Shown in pieces: positions 24,845 through 34,049 of a stretch of DNA of 64,000 nt (positions are counted from its first letter, which is position 1; every line of letters starts with the position of its first letter). A program made the position numbers and the translations under genes. This DNA comes from Rhizobium sp. 16-449-1b (GTDB lineage: Bacteria > Pseudomonadota > Alphaproteobacteria > Rhizobiales > Rhizobiaceae): assembly GCF_017741935.1 (NCBI RefSeq), contig NZ_JAGHMH010000018.1:1-64000 (forward strand), read 5' to 3'. The notes beneath the pieces were generated by a model. It did not search any database, was not told where the DNA came from, and saw only the letters and a program-made list of their open reading frames with translations.

Positions 24845-26008
24845 TCAGCGCAACCGCTCCACCAACCGCCCAATCGACACCGCATCCGCATTGGCAAACG
24901 CCAACCGCAAATACCGCTCCTGCCCCACCCCGAAATAGCTCCCCGGCAGGCAAACCACGCCAGCCTCCTTGGCCAGCCGCTCGGCAACCTCGGACGAACT
25001 CAGATCCGCAAACGGATGCCGAATAAAGGCGAAATACGCGCCAAGCGCACCGATCTCCCAGCCAGGCAACTCAGCCATCACCGCCCGCAACGCATCCGCC
25101 CGCCGGGTGATCTCCAGCCGGTTCGCGGCCCGCCAGTCGGCAAGAACAGGCATCGCCTCGGCAACCGCCACCTGGGCGGCGCGCGGCGCGCAGATCTGCA
25201 TGTTGTCCATCACCTTGACGATCTCGTCGATGACACGCTCCCCGGCGGTGATCGCGCCTAGCCGGTGGCCGGGAATGCAGAAGGATTTGGAGAAGCTGTA
25301 GAGCAGGATCAGCGTCTCCTCCCAGCCGGGGATCGCAAGCAGCGGATGCGGCGCGCCGTAGCCCTCCGGCAGGAAGTCGCGGTAAGTCTCGTCGACGATC
25401 AGCCACGCCCCATGGCTGCGGCAGAGATCGAACAGCGCGCGCAACAGATCCGGCGGATAGATCGCGCCCGTCGGGTTGTTCGGCGTCACGATCGCCAGCA
25501 CCTTGGCACCGGAGGCCAGCGCCTTCTCCGCCGAAGCGATATCGGGCAGGAAGCCGTTATGAGCGTCGCATTCGACCAGCACCCTGTTAATGCCAAGCAT
25601 CGACAGGGTGGTTTCCTGGTTGAAATAGAAGGGATTGGTCAGCGCCACGCTGTCTCCGGCCCGGGCAAGCGCGATGGCGGCTGCCATGAAGGCCTGGTTG
25701 CAGCCGGCGGTGATCTGGACGTTATGCGCAGCGACCGGCGCGCCATAGACGTCGGACATCTGCCGGGCATAGGCCTCGCGCAACACGCTCTCGCCCTCGA
25801 TCGGTCCGTAGCCGGTTGTCGCGGGCGATGACGCCGCCTCGCCAAGCAGCCGCAGCATCTCGGGATGCGCGGGATAGCCCGGCACCGCCTGCGAGAGATC
25901 GACCAGCGGCCCCTTGGCGCCCTTGTACTCGCGTGCCCAGGCAAGCACCGATGGGATGGGCGGCGGAGACAGGCGGGAGACGAGGAGATTGGCTTCAGCG
26001 GCGGGCAT
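24845..26008 (-). CDS. PLP-dependent class I/II aminotransferase
   Basis: This protein of about 387 residues has the aspartate aminotransferase fold. The pyridoxal-lysine motif is YSFSKSFCIPGHRLG and the aspartate for the pyridine nitrogen is in LIVDETYRDF. PNNPTGAIYPP and the C-terminal RYLRLAFAN arginine region are also typical. The substrate cannot be told from sequence. The opening DLSQAVPGYPAHPEML is characteristic of one rhizobial subgroup. The start is uncertain: ATG 26008 is preferred, but ATG 26038 is also in frame. It ends about 80 bases after the RIME-like repeat. Confidence 0.88.
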   Translation of the reverse strand: MPAAEANLLVSRLSPPPIPSVLAWAREYKGAKGPLVDLSQAVPGYPAHPEMLRLLGEAASSPATTGYGPIEGESVLREAYARQMSDVYGAPVAAHNVQITAGCNQAFMAAAIALARAGDSVALTNPFYFNQETTLSMLGINRVLVECDAHNGFLPDIASAEKALASGAKVLAIVTPNNPTGAIYPPDLLRALFDLCRSHGAWLIVDETYRDFLPEGYGAPHPLLAIPGWEETLILLYSFSKSFCIPGHRLGAITAGERVIDEIVKVMDNMQICAPRAAQVAVAEAMPVLADWRAANRLEITRRADALRAVMAELPGWEIGALGAYFAFIRHPFADLSSSEVAERLAKEAGVVCLPGSYFGVGQERYLRLAFANADAVSIGRLVERLR

Positions 26009-26100
26009 GGAGGCTCTCAAATCAATGATGGAAACCATCACTCCTGCACAAAACACCCCGCCTCGGCAACACGCATTCGAAGCGCGCGCGGTGAACGCCG

Positions 26101-26817
26101 TCAGGCGCCGCAGCAGGCCTTGAGCTTGGAGAGCTTGGGCACTTCGATATGCCTGTTAGCAACGATGGAGATGACCCCATCGGCCTTCAGCTTCGACATC
26201 TGCCGCGACACGGTCTCGATCGTCAGCCCGAGAAAATCGGCGATATCGGCGCGCGACAGCGGCAGGTCGAAGCGACGGCTATCGCCCTTCGCTTCGGGAT
26301 CGAGATGCGTCGCGATCAGAAACAGGAAGCTCGCCACCTTCTCCGCCGCCGTCTTGCGCCCCAGCGTCACCATCCAGTCGCGTGCTTCGTCGAGCTCGCG
26401 CATCGTCTGGTCCATCAACCTTTCGGCGAGCGCCGGCGTGCTCTTGACCAGCCGCTCCATAGCCGCCTTCGGAACCCGGCAGAGATGCACGTCCGACGCA
26501 GCCTCCGCCGAGACGCCGTTTTCATTGGCATGCAACCGGCCGAGGAAATCGGGAGCGAACTGCAGGCCGACGATCTGCTGGCGCCCATCTTCGAGCGTCT
26601 TCGTCAGTTTCACCACGCCACTGATGACGGTGGCGTAGGATTCGACGGGCATCTTTTCGCCGGCCAGTTCCTCGCCGGCATCATGCGTGACCAGCCGCGT
26701 ATGGGCCGAGAGCAACAGCAATTCGTCAGACGTCAACGCCCCGCACATCCCCTTGTGGCGGACCTCGCAACTGACGCAACGTACTGGAATATTAGAATTA
26801 TGTATATCTTTTCGCAT
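26101..26817 (-). CDS. fnrN: FnrN-type oxygen-sensing Crp/Fnr regulator
   Basis: This protein of about 238 residues has an N-terminal Fe-S cluster motif C-x2-C-x7-C (RCVSCEVRHKGMC, Cys14, 17, 25) and a fourth cysteine near 113 (DVHLCRVP). A cyclic-nucleotide-fold domain and a C-terminal HTH follow (SRADIADFLGLTIETVSRQM), with the E-x2-S-R recognition helix of FNR proteins. It senses low oxygen and activates genes with TTGAT-N4-ATCAA boxes. ATG 26817 is preferred over the upstream in-frame ATG 26895, because a perfect FNR box (26873-26886) would lie inside the longer gene and instead makes an ideal autoregulatory site for the shorter one. It is divergent from hemN. Confidence 0.9.
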   Translation of the reverse strand: MRKDIHNSNIPVRCVSCEVRHKGMCGALTSDELLLLSAHTRLVTHDAGEELAGEKMPVESYATVISGVVKLTKTLEDGRQQIVGLQFAPDFLGRLHANENGVSAEAASDVHLCRVPKAAMERLVKSTPALAERLMDQTMRELDEARDWMVTLGRKTAAEKVASFLFLIATHLDPEAKGDSRRFDLPLSRADIADFLGLTIETVSRQMSKLKADGVISIVANRHIEVPKLSKLKACCGA

Positions 26818-26872
26818 ACACCCGGCTCCGCCTGAAGCATAGCCAAGCTCATCTTCGGAGAACAGCGTTTTC

Positions 26873-26886
26873 TTGATCGAGATCAA
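26873..26886. promoter_or_regulatory. FNR box (anaerobox) between fnrN and hemN
   Basis: TTGATCGAGATCAA is a perfect match to the FNR/FixK consensus TTGAT-N4-ATCAA. Its centre is 56 bases before the hemN ATG and 62 bases before the preferred fnrN ATG, so it is placed for activation in both directions at the usual -41.5 spacing. Confidence 0.85.
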
Positions 26887-26935
26887 GGCAGTCATCGAAA
26901 ACCCCCATTATTTCGGTCCTTGAAAGGACACGCTC

Positions 26936-28279
26936 ATGAACGCCGATCTCATCGCCCGCTATTCCGCCCCCGTCCCCCGCTACACCAGCTACCCGACCGC
27001 GCCGCACTTCCATGAGGGTGTCGGCGAGATGGATTACCAGCAGTGGCTCGAAGCAAATTCACAAGGTGCACTATCGCTATACGTGCATATTCCGTTCTGC
27101 GACCGGCTCTGTTTCTACTGCGGTTGCCATACCAAGCAGGTGCGCCGCTACGACCCCATCGCGACCTACCTGGAAGCCTTGAATAGCGAGATCGCGCTCG
27201 TTGCAACATATCTCCCGCTACGGCGAAAGGTCGCAGCCATCCATTTCGGCGGCGGCTCGCCGACGATCGTCAGCCCCGCCGACCTCATGCGCCTGCGCAC
27301 CACGTTCGATGCCAATTTCGACATAGGCCCGGATTGCGAGATCAGCGTCGAGATCGACCCGACACATGTGGATGCCGAGAAGCTGAGGGCATGGCGCGAT
27401 TTCGGCATGACGCGGGCAAGCGTCGGCGTGCAGGATTTCGAGCCGATCGTCCAGACCGCGATCAACCGGCCGCAGAGCTTCGAGCAGACGGCCTTGGTCG
27501 TGAAGACGTTGCGCGAACTCGGCATCGGCTCGATCAATCTCGACATCGTCTACGGCCTGCCGCATCAGGATCGCGAGATGCTGCTGCGCACGATCGACCT
27601 GTCGCTGTCGATGCAGCCCGATCGCATCGCCATGTTCGGCTACGCCCACGTCCCATGGGTCAAGAAGCACCAGTCGGTGATCGATACCGCAACGCTCGCC
27701 GGTCCCGCCGACCGCTTCGCGATGGCTGCGGCGGGCGCTAGCGCCATCCTTGCGGCAGGCTATGACACCATCGGCATCGACCACTTCGCGAAGCCCGACG
27801 ACAGCATGGCCCGCCAGCTGCGCGACGGCGCGCTGAGGCGCAACTTCCAGGGCTACACAACCGATGGCGCCGATACGCTGATCGGCCTTGGCGCCTCCTC
27901 GATCGGCAAGCTGCCTGAGGGTTATGTCCAGAACATCGTCGCAACGGGACAATATTGCCGGGCGATCTCGGAAGGCCGCCTTCCCGTTGCCCGGGGTTTC
28001 GCGCTCTCGGATGCCGACCGCGCCAGCGCGCAGGCGATCGAGGAGCTGATGTGCCAGTACGCCTTCTCGGTCACCGAGCTGCGCGCCCGGTTCGGCAAGG
28101 CTGCCGACGATGCCTGCAACGACGCCCTGCATGCGAGCTTCAACGAGGATGGCTTCGTCTCCTTCGACGGCGACAGGTTCGTGATCACCGACGAAGGCCG
28201 CCCCTTCGTGCGCACCATCGCCGCCAAGTTCGATCGCTACCTCGCTGAGGGCAAGGCCAAACATTCCTCGGCCATTTGA
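26936..28279 (+). CDS. hemN: Oxygen-independent coproporphyrinogen III dehydrogenase
   Basis: This 447-residue radical SAM enzyme converts coproporphyrinogen III to protoporphyrinogen IX in heme synthesis without oxygen. The cluster motif is CDRLCFYCGC (Cys55, Cys59, Cys62 and the extra Cys64 of true HemN). SAM-binding FGGGSP (IHFGGGSPTIV) is present, as is the HemN C-terminal domain (SFNEDGFVSFDGDRFVITDEGRPFVR). The ATG follows AAAGGACACGCTC. A perfect FNR box lies upstream, and a second one overlaps its stop codon and serves the next operon. It fits a microaerobic role. Confidence 0.96.
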   Translation: MNADLIARYSAPVPRYTSYPTAPHFHEGVGEMDYQQWLEANSQGALSLYVHIPFCDRLCFYCGCHTKQVRRYDPIATYLEALNSEIALVATYLPLRRKVAAIHFGGGSPTIVSPADLMRLRTTFDANFDIGPDCEISVEIDPTHVDAEKLRAWRDFGMTRASVGVQDFEPIVQTAINRPQSFEQTALVVKTLRELGIGSINLDIVYGLPHQDREMLLRTIDLSLSMQPDRIAMFGYAHVPWVKKHQSVIDTATLAGPADRFAMAAAGASAILAAGYDTIGIDHFAKPDDSMARQLRDGALRRNFQGYTTDGADTLIGLGASSIGKLPEGYVQNIVATGQYCRAISEGRLPVARGFALSDADRASAQAIEELMCQYAFSVTELRARFGKAADDACNDALHASFNEDGFVSFDGDRFVITDEGRPFVRTIAAKFDRYLAEGKAKHSSAI

Positions 28280-28289
28280 TCTGAATCAA
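28276..28289. promoter_or_regulatory. FNR box (anaerobox) upstream of the regulator-cyd operon
   Basis: TTGATCTGAATCAA is a perfect TTGAT-N4-ATCAA site that overlaps the hemN stop codon. Its centre is 143 bases before the regulator ATG at 28426, which would put a start site near 28324 at the standard -41.5 spacing. It links the cytochrome bd operon to FnrN. Confidence 0.8.
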
Positions 28290-28381
28290 TAAACTCGGGC
28301 GAAAAGCTGACTATCGTCAAATCCGGCGCCAATTGCCGCAGCCCCGGCTTGCCGATTGTTAGCCACGCATTGCCAGTTATA

Positions 28382-28407
28382 GTGATTTCAGAAATTTCTG
28401 AAATCAC
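28382..28407. promoter_or_regulatory. Perfect 26-bp palindrome, probable operator
   Basis: The 26 bases are exactly self-complementary. Each half reads GTGATTTCAGAAA, so it also contains direct TTTCAGAAA/TTTCTGAAA units. It is centred 31 bases before the ATG of the GbsR/MarR-type gene and downstream of the expected FNR-dependent start, the position for autorepression. Confidence 0.65.
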
Positions 28408-28425
28408 AGTCATAACGGAAACCAG

Positions 28426-29007
28426 ATGATGAACCTTGCGCCGCTCGTCCAATCCTTCGTCCTGCACTTCGGTGAGATGGGCTCGCGTTGGGGCATCAAC
28501 AGGACAGTGAGCCAGATTTACGCGCTGCTCTACGTCTCCCCGCAGCCGCTCTGCGCCGAGGAGATCGCCGACGCGCTCGGCATTTCGCGCTCGAACGTCT
28601 CGATGAGCCTGCGCGAACTGCAGACCTGGAACCTGGTGCTGCTCAGGCACCGGCCGGACGACCGCCGCGACTTCTTCACGACCCCCGACGATGTCTGGCT
28701 GATCCTGCGCACGCTCGCCGAAGAGCGCAAGAAGCGCGAGGTCGATCCGACGCTCTCGGTGCTGCGCGAAATCCTGATGCAGCGGCCGGCAAGCGAGGCC
28801 GAGCGTCATGCCCAGGAACGCATGAGCGAAATGCATGCGTTGATTGAACAGCTGACACATTGGTATGACGATGTGAAACAACTTGAAACAGAAAGGCTTG
28901 CAACGCTACTCTCGCTAGGCGCGAAAGTGACGAAGCTGCTTGAGGCCAAGGACCGGGTCATCTCGCTCGGCCGTGGCCGCCGTCCCAATCCTGCGAACAA
29001 GAGTTAG
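28426..29007 (+). CDS. GbsR/MarR-type transcriptional regulator of cyd operon
   Basis: This 193-residue winged-helix protein has its HTH at about 40-65 (AEEIADALGISRSNVSMSLREL) followed by the wing LLRHRPDDRRDFFTT. The C-terminal half (90-180) is helical with coiled-coil character, probably for dimerisation. This is the GbsR-like branch of the MarR superfamily. It is the first gene of a unit with cydDCABX (4 bases to cydD), so it most likely senses a redox or respiratory signal and controls cytochrome bd. A 26-bp perfect palindrome just upstream is its likely operator. The ligand is unknown. Confidence 0.86.
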   Translation: MMNLAPLVQSFVLHFGEMGSRWGINRTVSQIYALLYVSPQPLCAEEIADALGISRSNVSMSLRELQTWNLVLLRHRPDDRRDFFTTPDDVWLILRTLAEERKKREVDPTLSVLREILMQRPASEAERHAQERMSEMHALIEQLTHWYDDVKQLETERLATLLSLGAKVTKLLEAKDRVISLGRGRRPNPANKS

Positions 29008-29011
29008 CGCC

Positions 29012-30700
29012 ATGACCAGTGCCTTTCTCGATGCCAAGCAAGATAAGGCCCGCGACGGACGGCGCAAGCGCGTCCGCCAGCCCTCTGGTCTGCGCAGCGC
29101 GGCGCTGATCCAAACGCTCGCCGCCCTCCTCTGGATCCCGCAGGCAGGTCTCCTCTCGATCGCTATCGGCCGCATCGCCGATGGCGGCGGGTTAGAGGCC
29201 GCCATCTGGCCGGCGATCGTAATCGGCTTCCTCGGCATCGCGAAAAGCTGTCTCGAAGCGGCAGGAGGCTGCCTCGCCTTTCGCGCCGCCCGCGCCGAAC
29301 TCACCCTGAGGCGCGCCCGCGCCGTCGCGGCCTTGGCGAGCCGTTCGCCAGTCGACAGCACCCGCCACACATCAGGCGAGGCCGCCAGCATCGTCGGCGA
29401 ACAAGCGGAGCTCATTGTCCCCTATCTCGCACGCTTCCAGCCGGCCCGCTTCAAGGCCAGCGCCGTGCCTATGGTCATCCTCGCCTGCGTCTTCCCGATC
29501 TCTTGGATTGCAGCCCTCGTGCTGCTTTTCGCCATGCCCCTCATCCCCGTTTTCATGGCGCTGATCGGCTGGCGTGCTCAAGCCGCCAGCGAAAAGCAGC
29601 TGGCCGCGACCGGCGGCCTCAACGGTTTCCTGCTCGATCGCCTGCGCGGCCTTGCCACCATCCGCGCGCTTGATGCCGTCGATGCCACGGCAACGCGCCT
29701 TCGCGCCGATGCCGAGGACCTGAAGACCCGCACCATGGCCGTGCTGCGCATCGCCTTCCTGTCGTCGGCGGTTCTCGAGCTCTTCGCCGCTCTCGGTGTC
29801 GCCATGGTCGCCGTCTATGTCGGCTTCTCGCTGCTCGGCGAGATCCGCTTCGGTGCCTGGACAAATGGCCTCAATCTCACATCGGGCCTCTTCGTGCTGC
29901 TGCTGGCACCCGCCTTCTTCGAGCCGCTGCGCGAACTCTCGGCCGTCTGGCACGACCGCGCCTCGGGCGAAGCGGCGATGAAGGCGCTCGATGCGCTCAG
30001 CGAAGACGCGATGCCGCTGCCGCAGGGAGAAGCCGTTCAAGCCCCCCTGGCCGCCGATGTCCGCTTCGACGCTGCCACCTTCCGCTATCCCGGCAGCGAT
30101 ACCTCCGCCATCGAGGACTTCGATCTCCATATCCGCGCCGGAGAACATGTCGCCCTGCTCGGCCCAAGCGGCTCGGGCAAATCGACCCTGCTGGCACTCG
30201 CCGCCGGCCTGGCACCCTGCGAAAGCGGCCGCGTCGAGATCGGCGGGCAACCGGCCGGTCAAGCCTCGCGGATACGCATCGCCTGGATCGGCCAGAAGCC
30301 GCATATCTTCGCCGGCAGCATCACCCGCAACGTCACGCTCGGCCGCCCGCAAGTCTCCGCGCAACAGGCAGCCGCCGCACTCGACGCCGCCCGGCTCGGA
30401 CGACTCGCAAGCGTCTACCGCAACCGTCCACTCGGCGATGGCGGAGCCGGCCTCTCGGGTGGCGAGGCGCTGCGGCTCGCCATCGCCCGCGCCGCCGTGG
30501 CCCCCGAAACGCTGATCGTCCTCGCCGACGAACCAACCGCTCATCTCGACAGCGCAACGGCCGACGACATCACCGAGAGCCTGCTTGAACTCGCCAAGGG
30601 CAAGACCTTGCTCGTCGCCACCCACGATCCCCGCCTCGCCGCCCGCATGGGCAGGACGATCCATCTCGATCCGGAACCCGCAAGGGAGGCCGCCGAATGA
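29012..30700 (+). CDS. cydD: ABC exporter CydD for cytochrome bd assembly
   Basis: This 562-residue half-transporter has an N-terminal transmembrane domain (six helices, about 25-310) and a C-terminal ATPase with Walker A GPSGSGKST, signature LSGGEALRLA and Walker B VLADEPTAHLDS. With CydC it forms the heterodimer that exports glutathione/cysteine and is required for assembly of bd-type oxidase. The start ATG lies 4 bases after the regulator stop, and the 3' end overlaps cydC by 4 bases (ATGA). Confidence 0.93.
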   Translation: MTSAFLDAKQDKARDGRRKRVRQPSGLRSAALIQTLAALLWIPQAGLLSIAIGRIADGGGLEAAIWPAIVIGFLGIAKSCLEAAGGCLAFRAARAELTLRRARAVAALASRSPVDSTRHTSGEAASIVGEQAELIVPYLARFQPARFKASAVPMVILACVFPISWIAALVLLFAMPLIPVFMALIGWRAQAASEKQLAATGGLNGFLLDRLRGLATIRALDAVDATATRLRADAEDLKTRTMAVLRIAFLSSAVLELFAALGVAMVAVYVGFSLLGEIRFGAWTNGLNLTSGLFVLLLAPAFFEPLRELSAVWHDRASGEAAMKALDALSEDAMPLPQGEAVQAPLAADVRFDAATFRYPGSDTSAIEDFDLHIRAGEHVALLGPSGSGKSTLLALAAGLAPCESGRVEIGGQPAGQASRIRIAWIGQKPHIFAGSITRNVTLGRPQVSAQQAAAALDAARLGRLASVYRNRPLGDGGAGLSGGEALRLAIARAAVAPETLIVLADEPTAHLDSATADDITESLLELAKGKTLLVATHDPRLAARMGRTIHLDPEPAREAAE

Positions 30701-32388
30701 GCGCGTCGCTGACCGATCTCAAGCCCATCCTCAAGCTCTTCGCCAAGGAAAAGAAGCGTGGCCTGCTGCTGGGCGCCGTCATGTCGGCCGCGACGGCGGG
30801 CGCCGGCATCGCACTGCTCGGCCTCTCCGGCTGGTTCATAACGGCAACGGCGATCGCCGGCGCCTCGGCTGCAACCGCCATCACCTTCGATGTCTTTGCC
30901 CCCTCGGCAGGCATCAGGCTGCTGGCGATCGGCCGCACCGCCTCGCGCTATGGCGAGCGGCTGACGACGCATGACGCGACGCTGAGCGTGCTCGCCGCGC
31001 TCCGCGAACGCCTGTTTCGCGGCTGGGCGCAGGCCGGTGCTGCCCGTGACCTCGCAAGACGCCCGGCCCGACTGCTCTTTCGCCTCACCGGCGATATCGA
31101 TGCGCTCGATTCTCTCTATCTCCGCGTACTGGTACCCGCAGGCGTCGCAATCCTCGCCGCCATCGCCACAGGCATCGCGCTCGGCCTGATGCATCCCCTG
31201 TTCGGCCTATCGGCGGCACTGCTCCTCATCGTCGCCGGTCTCGGCATCCCAATCTGCGCCGGCCGCCTCGCCGCCGCCCACGCTCGCCGCCGCGCCTATG
31301 GCATCGAGGCGCTGCGCGCCCGCACCATCGACCTCGTCGCCGGCCAGTCGGACCTCTTGATGGCAGGCAGGATCGAGGCGCAGACGGCAGCCATAGCCGC
31401 CGCCGACCTCTATTCGGCCAATGCCGACGACAGGCTGAACCGCATCGAGAGCAGCGTGACCTTCGGCTTCGGCATCGCCTCGACGCTCCTGCTCACCGGC
31501 GCCCTGCTGGCTGTCGCGGCCCTCGCGGGGGCCGGCACCATCACCGCACCAGTCGCCGCCCTCGGCATCCTGATCGCCTTCGCCGCCGTTGAGCCCTTCG
31601 GCGCACTGCGTCGCGGTGCGCTGGAACTCGGACGCACGCTGCTGGCCGCAAAGCGCATCGGCCCTCGCCTGGCGGGCGAAACATCAGCGCACCAGCACGC
31701 CGACCACGCCGCCGGATTGGCAGTCCAACTCACCGGCGTCGGCGCCGCCTATGATGCAGCAGCAACCCCAGTTCTCGCCGATATCAACCTCACCCTGAGG
31801 TCGGGCGAAAAGCTTGCGCTCGTCGGCACGAGCGGTGCCGGCAAGTCGACACTACTGGCCCTGCTCGCCGGCGAGATCGAACCGCTTGAGGGTACGATCG
31901 CCAACGACAAGGCAACCCTTCTGACCCAGCGCACCGAGCTCTTCCAGGACACCGTCGGCGGCAATCTGCGCCTGGCCTGTCCCAATGCGACCGAAAGCGA
32001 TCTCAAGGCAGCACTCGCCGCCGCCGGCCTGCTCACGGATATCGCCACCCTGCCCGATGGTCTCGACACCCGTCTCGGCGAAGGCGGCATGGGTCTCTCG
32101 GGTGGCCAGTCGCGCCGACTGGCACTCGCCCGCCTCTTCCTGCGCGACACGCCGCTCTGGCTGCTCGACGAGCCGACCGAGGGGCTCGACCGCGCCACAG
32201 CGCTCGATATCATGGCCCGACTGTCCGAGAGGGCGAACGGTCGCTCGCTGGTTATCGCCACCCATATCCGCCGTGAGGCGGAGATCGCAGATGTGATCGC
32301 CACGCTCGATGGCAGCCGCATCGCCAGCATTTCGCGCCGCGGAGAGACGGCGTTCGAAGAAGCTCTGAATCGGCTGAGACCGGACTGA
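30697..32388 (+). CDS. cydC: ABC exporter CydC for cytochrome bd assembly
   Basis: This 563-residue partner half-transporter has six transmembrane helices, Walker A GTSGAGKST, signature LSGGQSRRLALARL and Walker B LWLLDEPTEGLDR. GLSGWFITATAIAG in the first helices is the CydC-typical segment. It overlaps the cydD stop by 4 bases and is followed after 74 bases by cydA, so the whole set is probably one transcript. Confidence 0.93.
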   Translation: MSASLTDLKPILKLFAKEKKRGLLLGAVMSAATAGAGIALLGLSGWFITATAIAGASAATAITFDVFAPSAGIRLLAIGRTASRYGERLTTHDATLSVLAALRERLFRGWAQAGAARDLARRPARLLFRLTGDIDALDSLYLRVLVPAGVAILAAIATGIALGLMHPLFGLSAALLLIVAGLGIPICAGRLAAAHARRRAYGIEALRARTIDLVAGQSDLLMAGRIEAQTAAIAAADLYSANADDRLNRIESSVTFGFGIASTLLLTGALLAVAALAGAGTITAPVAALGILIAFAAVEPFGALRRGALELGRTLLAAKRIGPRLAGETSAHQHADHAAGLAVQLTGVGAAYDAAATPVLADINLTLRSGEKLALVGTSGAGKSTLLALLAGEIEPLEGTIANDKATLLTQRTELFQDTVGGNLRLACPNATESDLKAALAAAGLLTDIATLPDGLDTRLGEGGMGLSGGQSRRLALARLFLRDTPLWLLDEPTEGLDRATALDIMARLSERANGRSLVIATHIRREAEIADVIATLDGSRIASISRRGETAFEEALNRLRPD

Positions 32389-32462
32389 GCGCGTGCATGA
32401 CCGCCAGGCAATCCGGCCCGGCGGAAAATCTTCGTACCCCCATGGGGCGTGGGAGAAAGACT

Positions 32463-34043
32463 ATGGAACTAGACATTGTCGACTTATCGCGTTTTCAATT
32501 CGCGCTGACAGCGCTCTATCACTTCCTTTTCGTACCGCTGACACTCGGCCTCGCCGTGCTGCTCGCCATCATGGAGACCGTCTACGTCATGACCGGCCGC
32601 CAGATCTGGCGGCAGATGACGAAGTTCTGGGGCGTGCTCTTCGGCATCAACTTCGCCATCGGCGTCGCCACCGGCATCGTCATGGAATTCCAGTTCGGCA
32701 TGAACTGGAGCTACTACAGCTATTATGTCGGCGACATCTTCGGCGCACCGCTGGCGATCGAAGGCCTGATGGCCTTCTTCCTCGAAGCCACCTTCGTCGG
32801 CCTATTCTTCTTCGGCTGGGACAAGCTCTCCAAGGTCGGTCACCTCGTGGCGACATGGTGCGTGGCGCTCGGCTCGAACTTCTCGGCGCTCTGGATTCTC
32901 GTCGCCAATGGCTGGATGCAGAACCCGGTCGGATCGGCGCTCAACCCGCAAACCATACGCATGGAAGTGACCAGCTTCTTCGATGTGGTCTTCAACCCGG
33001 TCGCCCAGGCGAAGTTCGTCCACACCGTCTCGGCCGGCTACGTCTGTGCCTCCATCTTCGTGCTCGGCGTCTCGGCCTGGTATCTGCTGAAGGGCCGGCA
33101 CATCGAGATCGCCAAGCGCTCGATGACAGTCGCCGCCTCCTTCGGCCTGGCTTCCGCGCTCTCGGTCGTCGTGCTGGGTGACGAAAGCGGCTATCTCGCA
33201 ACCGAAAACCAGAAGATGAAGCTCGCCGCCATCGAGGCCATGTGGGAAACGGAGCCGGCACCGGCCCCCTTCACCGCCATCGGCTTTCCTGATCAACAGG
33301 CGCGCGAGACCCACTTCGCCGTCCATATCCCCTGGGTCATGGGCCTGATCGGCACCCGCTCGCTGGATACGGTCATTCCCGGGATCAACGAGCTGGAGGA
33401 GCACGCAAAGACCCGCATCCGCGAAGGCATCAAGGCCTATGACGCGCTGATGCAGATCCGCGCCGCCGGCTCGCCCGAAAAGATCACGGCGGAAACCAAG
33501 AGCGCATTCGAGGATCTCGGCCACCAGCTCGGCTACGCCCTGCTCCTGAAGCGCTATGTCGACGATCCCCGCACCGCCACCGATCAGCAGATCGACCAGG
33601 CCGCCCGCGACACCATCCCGCATGTGCCGACCCTCTTCTGGTCGTTCCGCATCATGGTCGGGCTGGGCGTGTTCTTCATCCTGCTGACGGCGACCTTCTT
33701 CTGGCTCTCGGCCCGCCGCCGCCTCGACGCCCATCCCTGGCTGCTGCGCGTCGCCGTCCTGGCGATCCCGCTGCCCTTCATCGCCATCGAGTTCGGCTGG
33801 GTGGTTGCCGAAGTCGGACGCCAGCCGTGGATCATCGAAGGCGTGCTGCCGACAGCCGCCGCCGTCTCCAGCCTCGGCGCCAGCACCGTACTGCTGACCA
33901 TTCTCGGCTTCGCGGCGCTCTACACGGTGCTCATCATCATCGAGATGACGCTGATGGTGAAGGCCATCAAGAAGGGCCCGGAACCGGACAACGAGCCGGA
34001 AGCCGAGCTGATTTCTGAAACCCTCGTTCCTGCCGCGGAGTGA
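32463..34043 (+). CDS. cydA: Cytochrome bd ubiquinol oxidase subunit I
   Basis: This 526-residue quinol oxidase subunit carries hemes b558, b595 and d. The conserved N-terminal segment SRFQFALTALYHFLFVPLTLG contains the heme ligand histidine, and the signature GRQPW appears in EVGRQPWIIEGVLPT. The Q-loop is of ordinary length, as in E. coli CydA (522). The ATG at 32463 follows GGGAGAAAGACT and is preferred to the in-frame start 66 bases upstream. It couples quinol oxidation to high-affinity oxygen reduction under low oxygen. Confidence 0.96.
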   Translation: MELDIVDLSRFQFALTALYHFLFVPLTLGLAVLLAIMETVYVMTGRQIWRQMTKFWGVLFGINFAIGVATGIVMEFQFGMNWSYYSYYVGDIFGAPLAIEGLMAFFLEATFVGLFFFGWDKLSKVGHLVATWCVALGSNFSALWILVANGWMQNPVGSALNPQTIRMEVTSFFDVVFNPVAQAKFVHTVSAGYVCASIFVLGVSAWYLLKGRHIEIAKRSMTVAASFGLASALSVVVLGDESGYLATENQKMKLAAIEAMWETEPAPAPFTAIGFPDQQARETHFAVHIPWVMGLIGTRSLDTVIPGINELEEHAKTRIREGIKAYDALMQIRAAGSPEKITAETKSAFEDLGHQLGYALLLKRYVDDPRTATDQQIDQAARDTIPHVPTLFWSFRIMVGLGVFFILLTATFFWLSARRRLDAHPWLLRVAVLAIPLPFIAIEFGWVVAEVGRQPWIIEGVLPTAAAVSSLGASTVLLTILGFAALYTVLIIIEMTLMVKAIKKGPEPDNEPEAELISETLVPAAE

Positions 34044-34049
34044 TTGATC

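Noticed and set aside
29372..30664. 430-codon minus-strand frame antisense to cydD
   Set aside because: CydD on the plus strand has all ABC motifs; the antisense frame has none.
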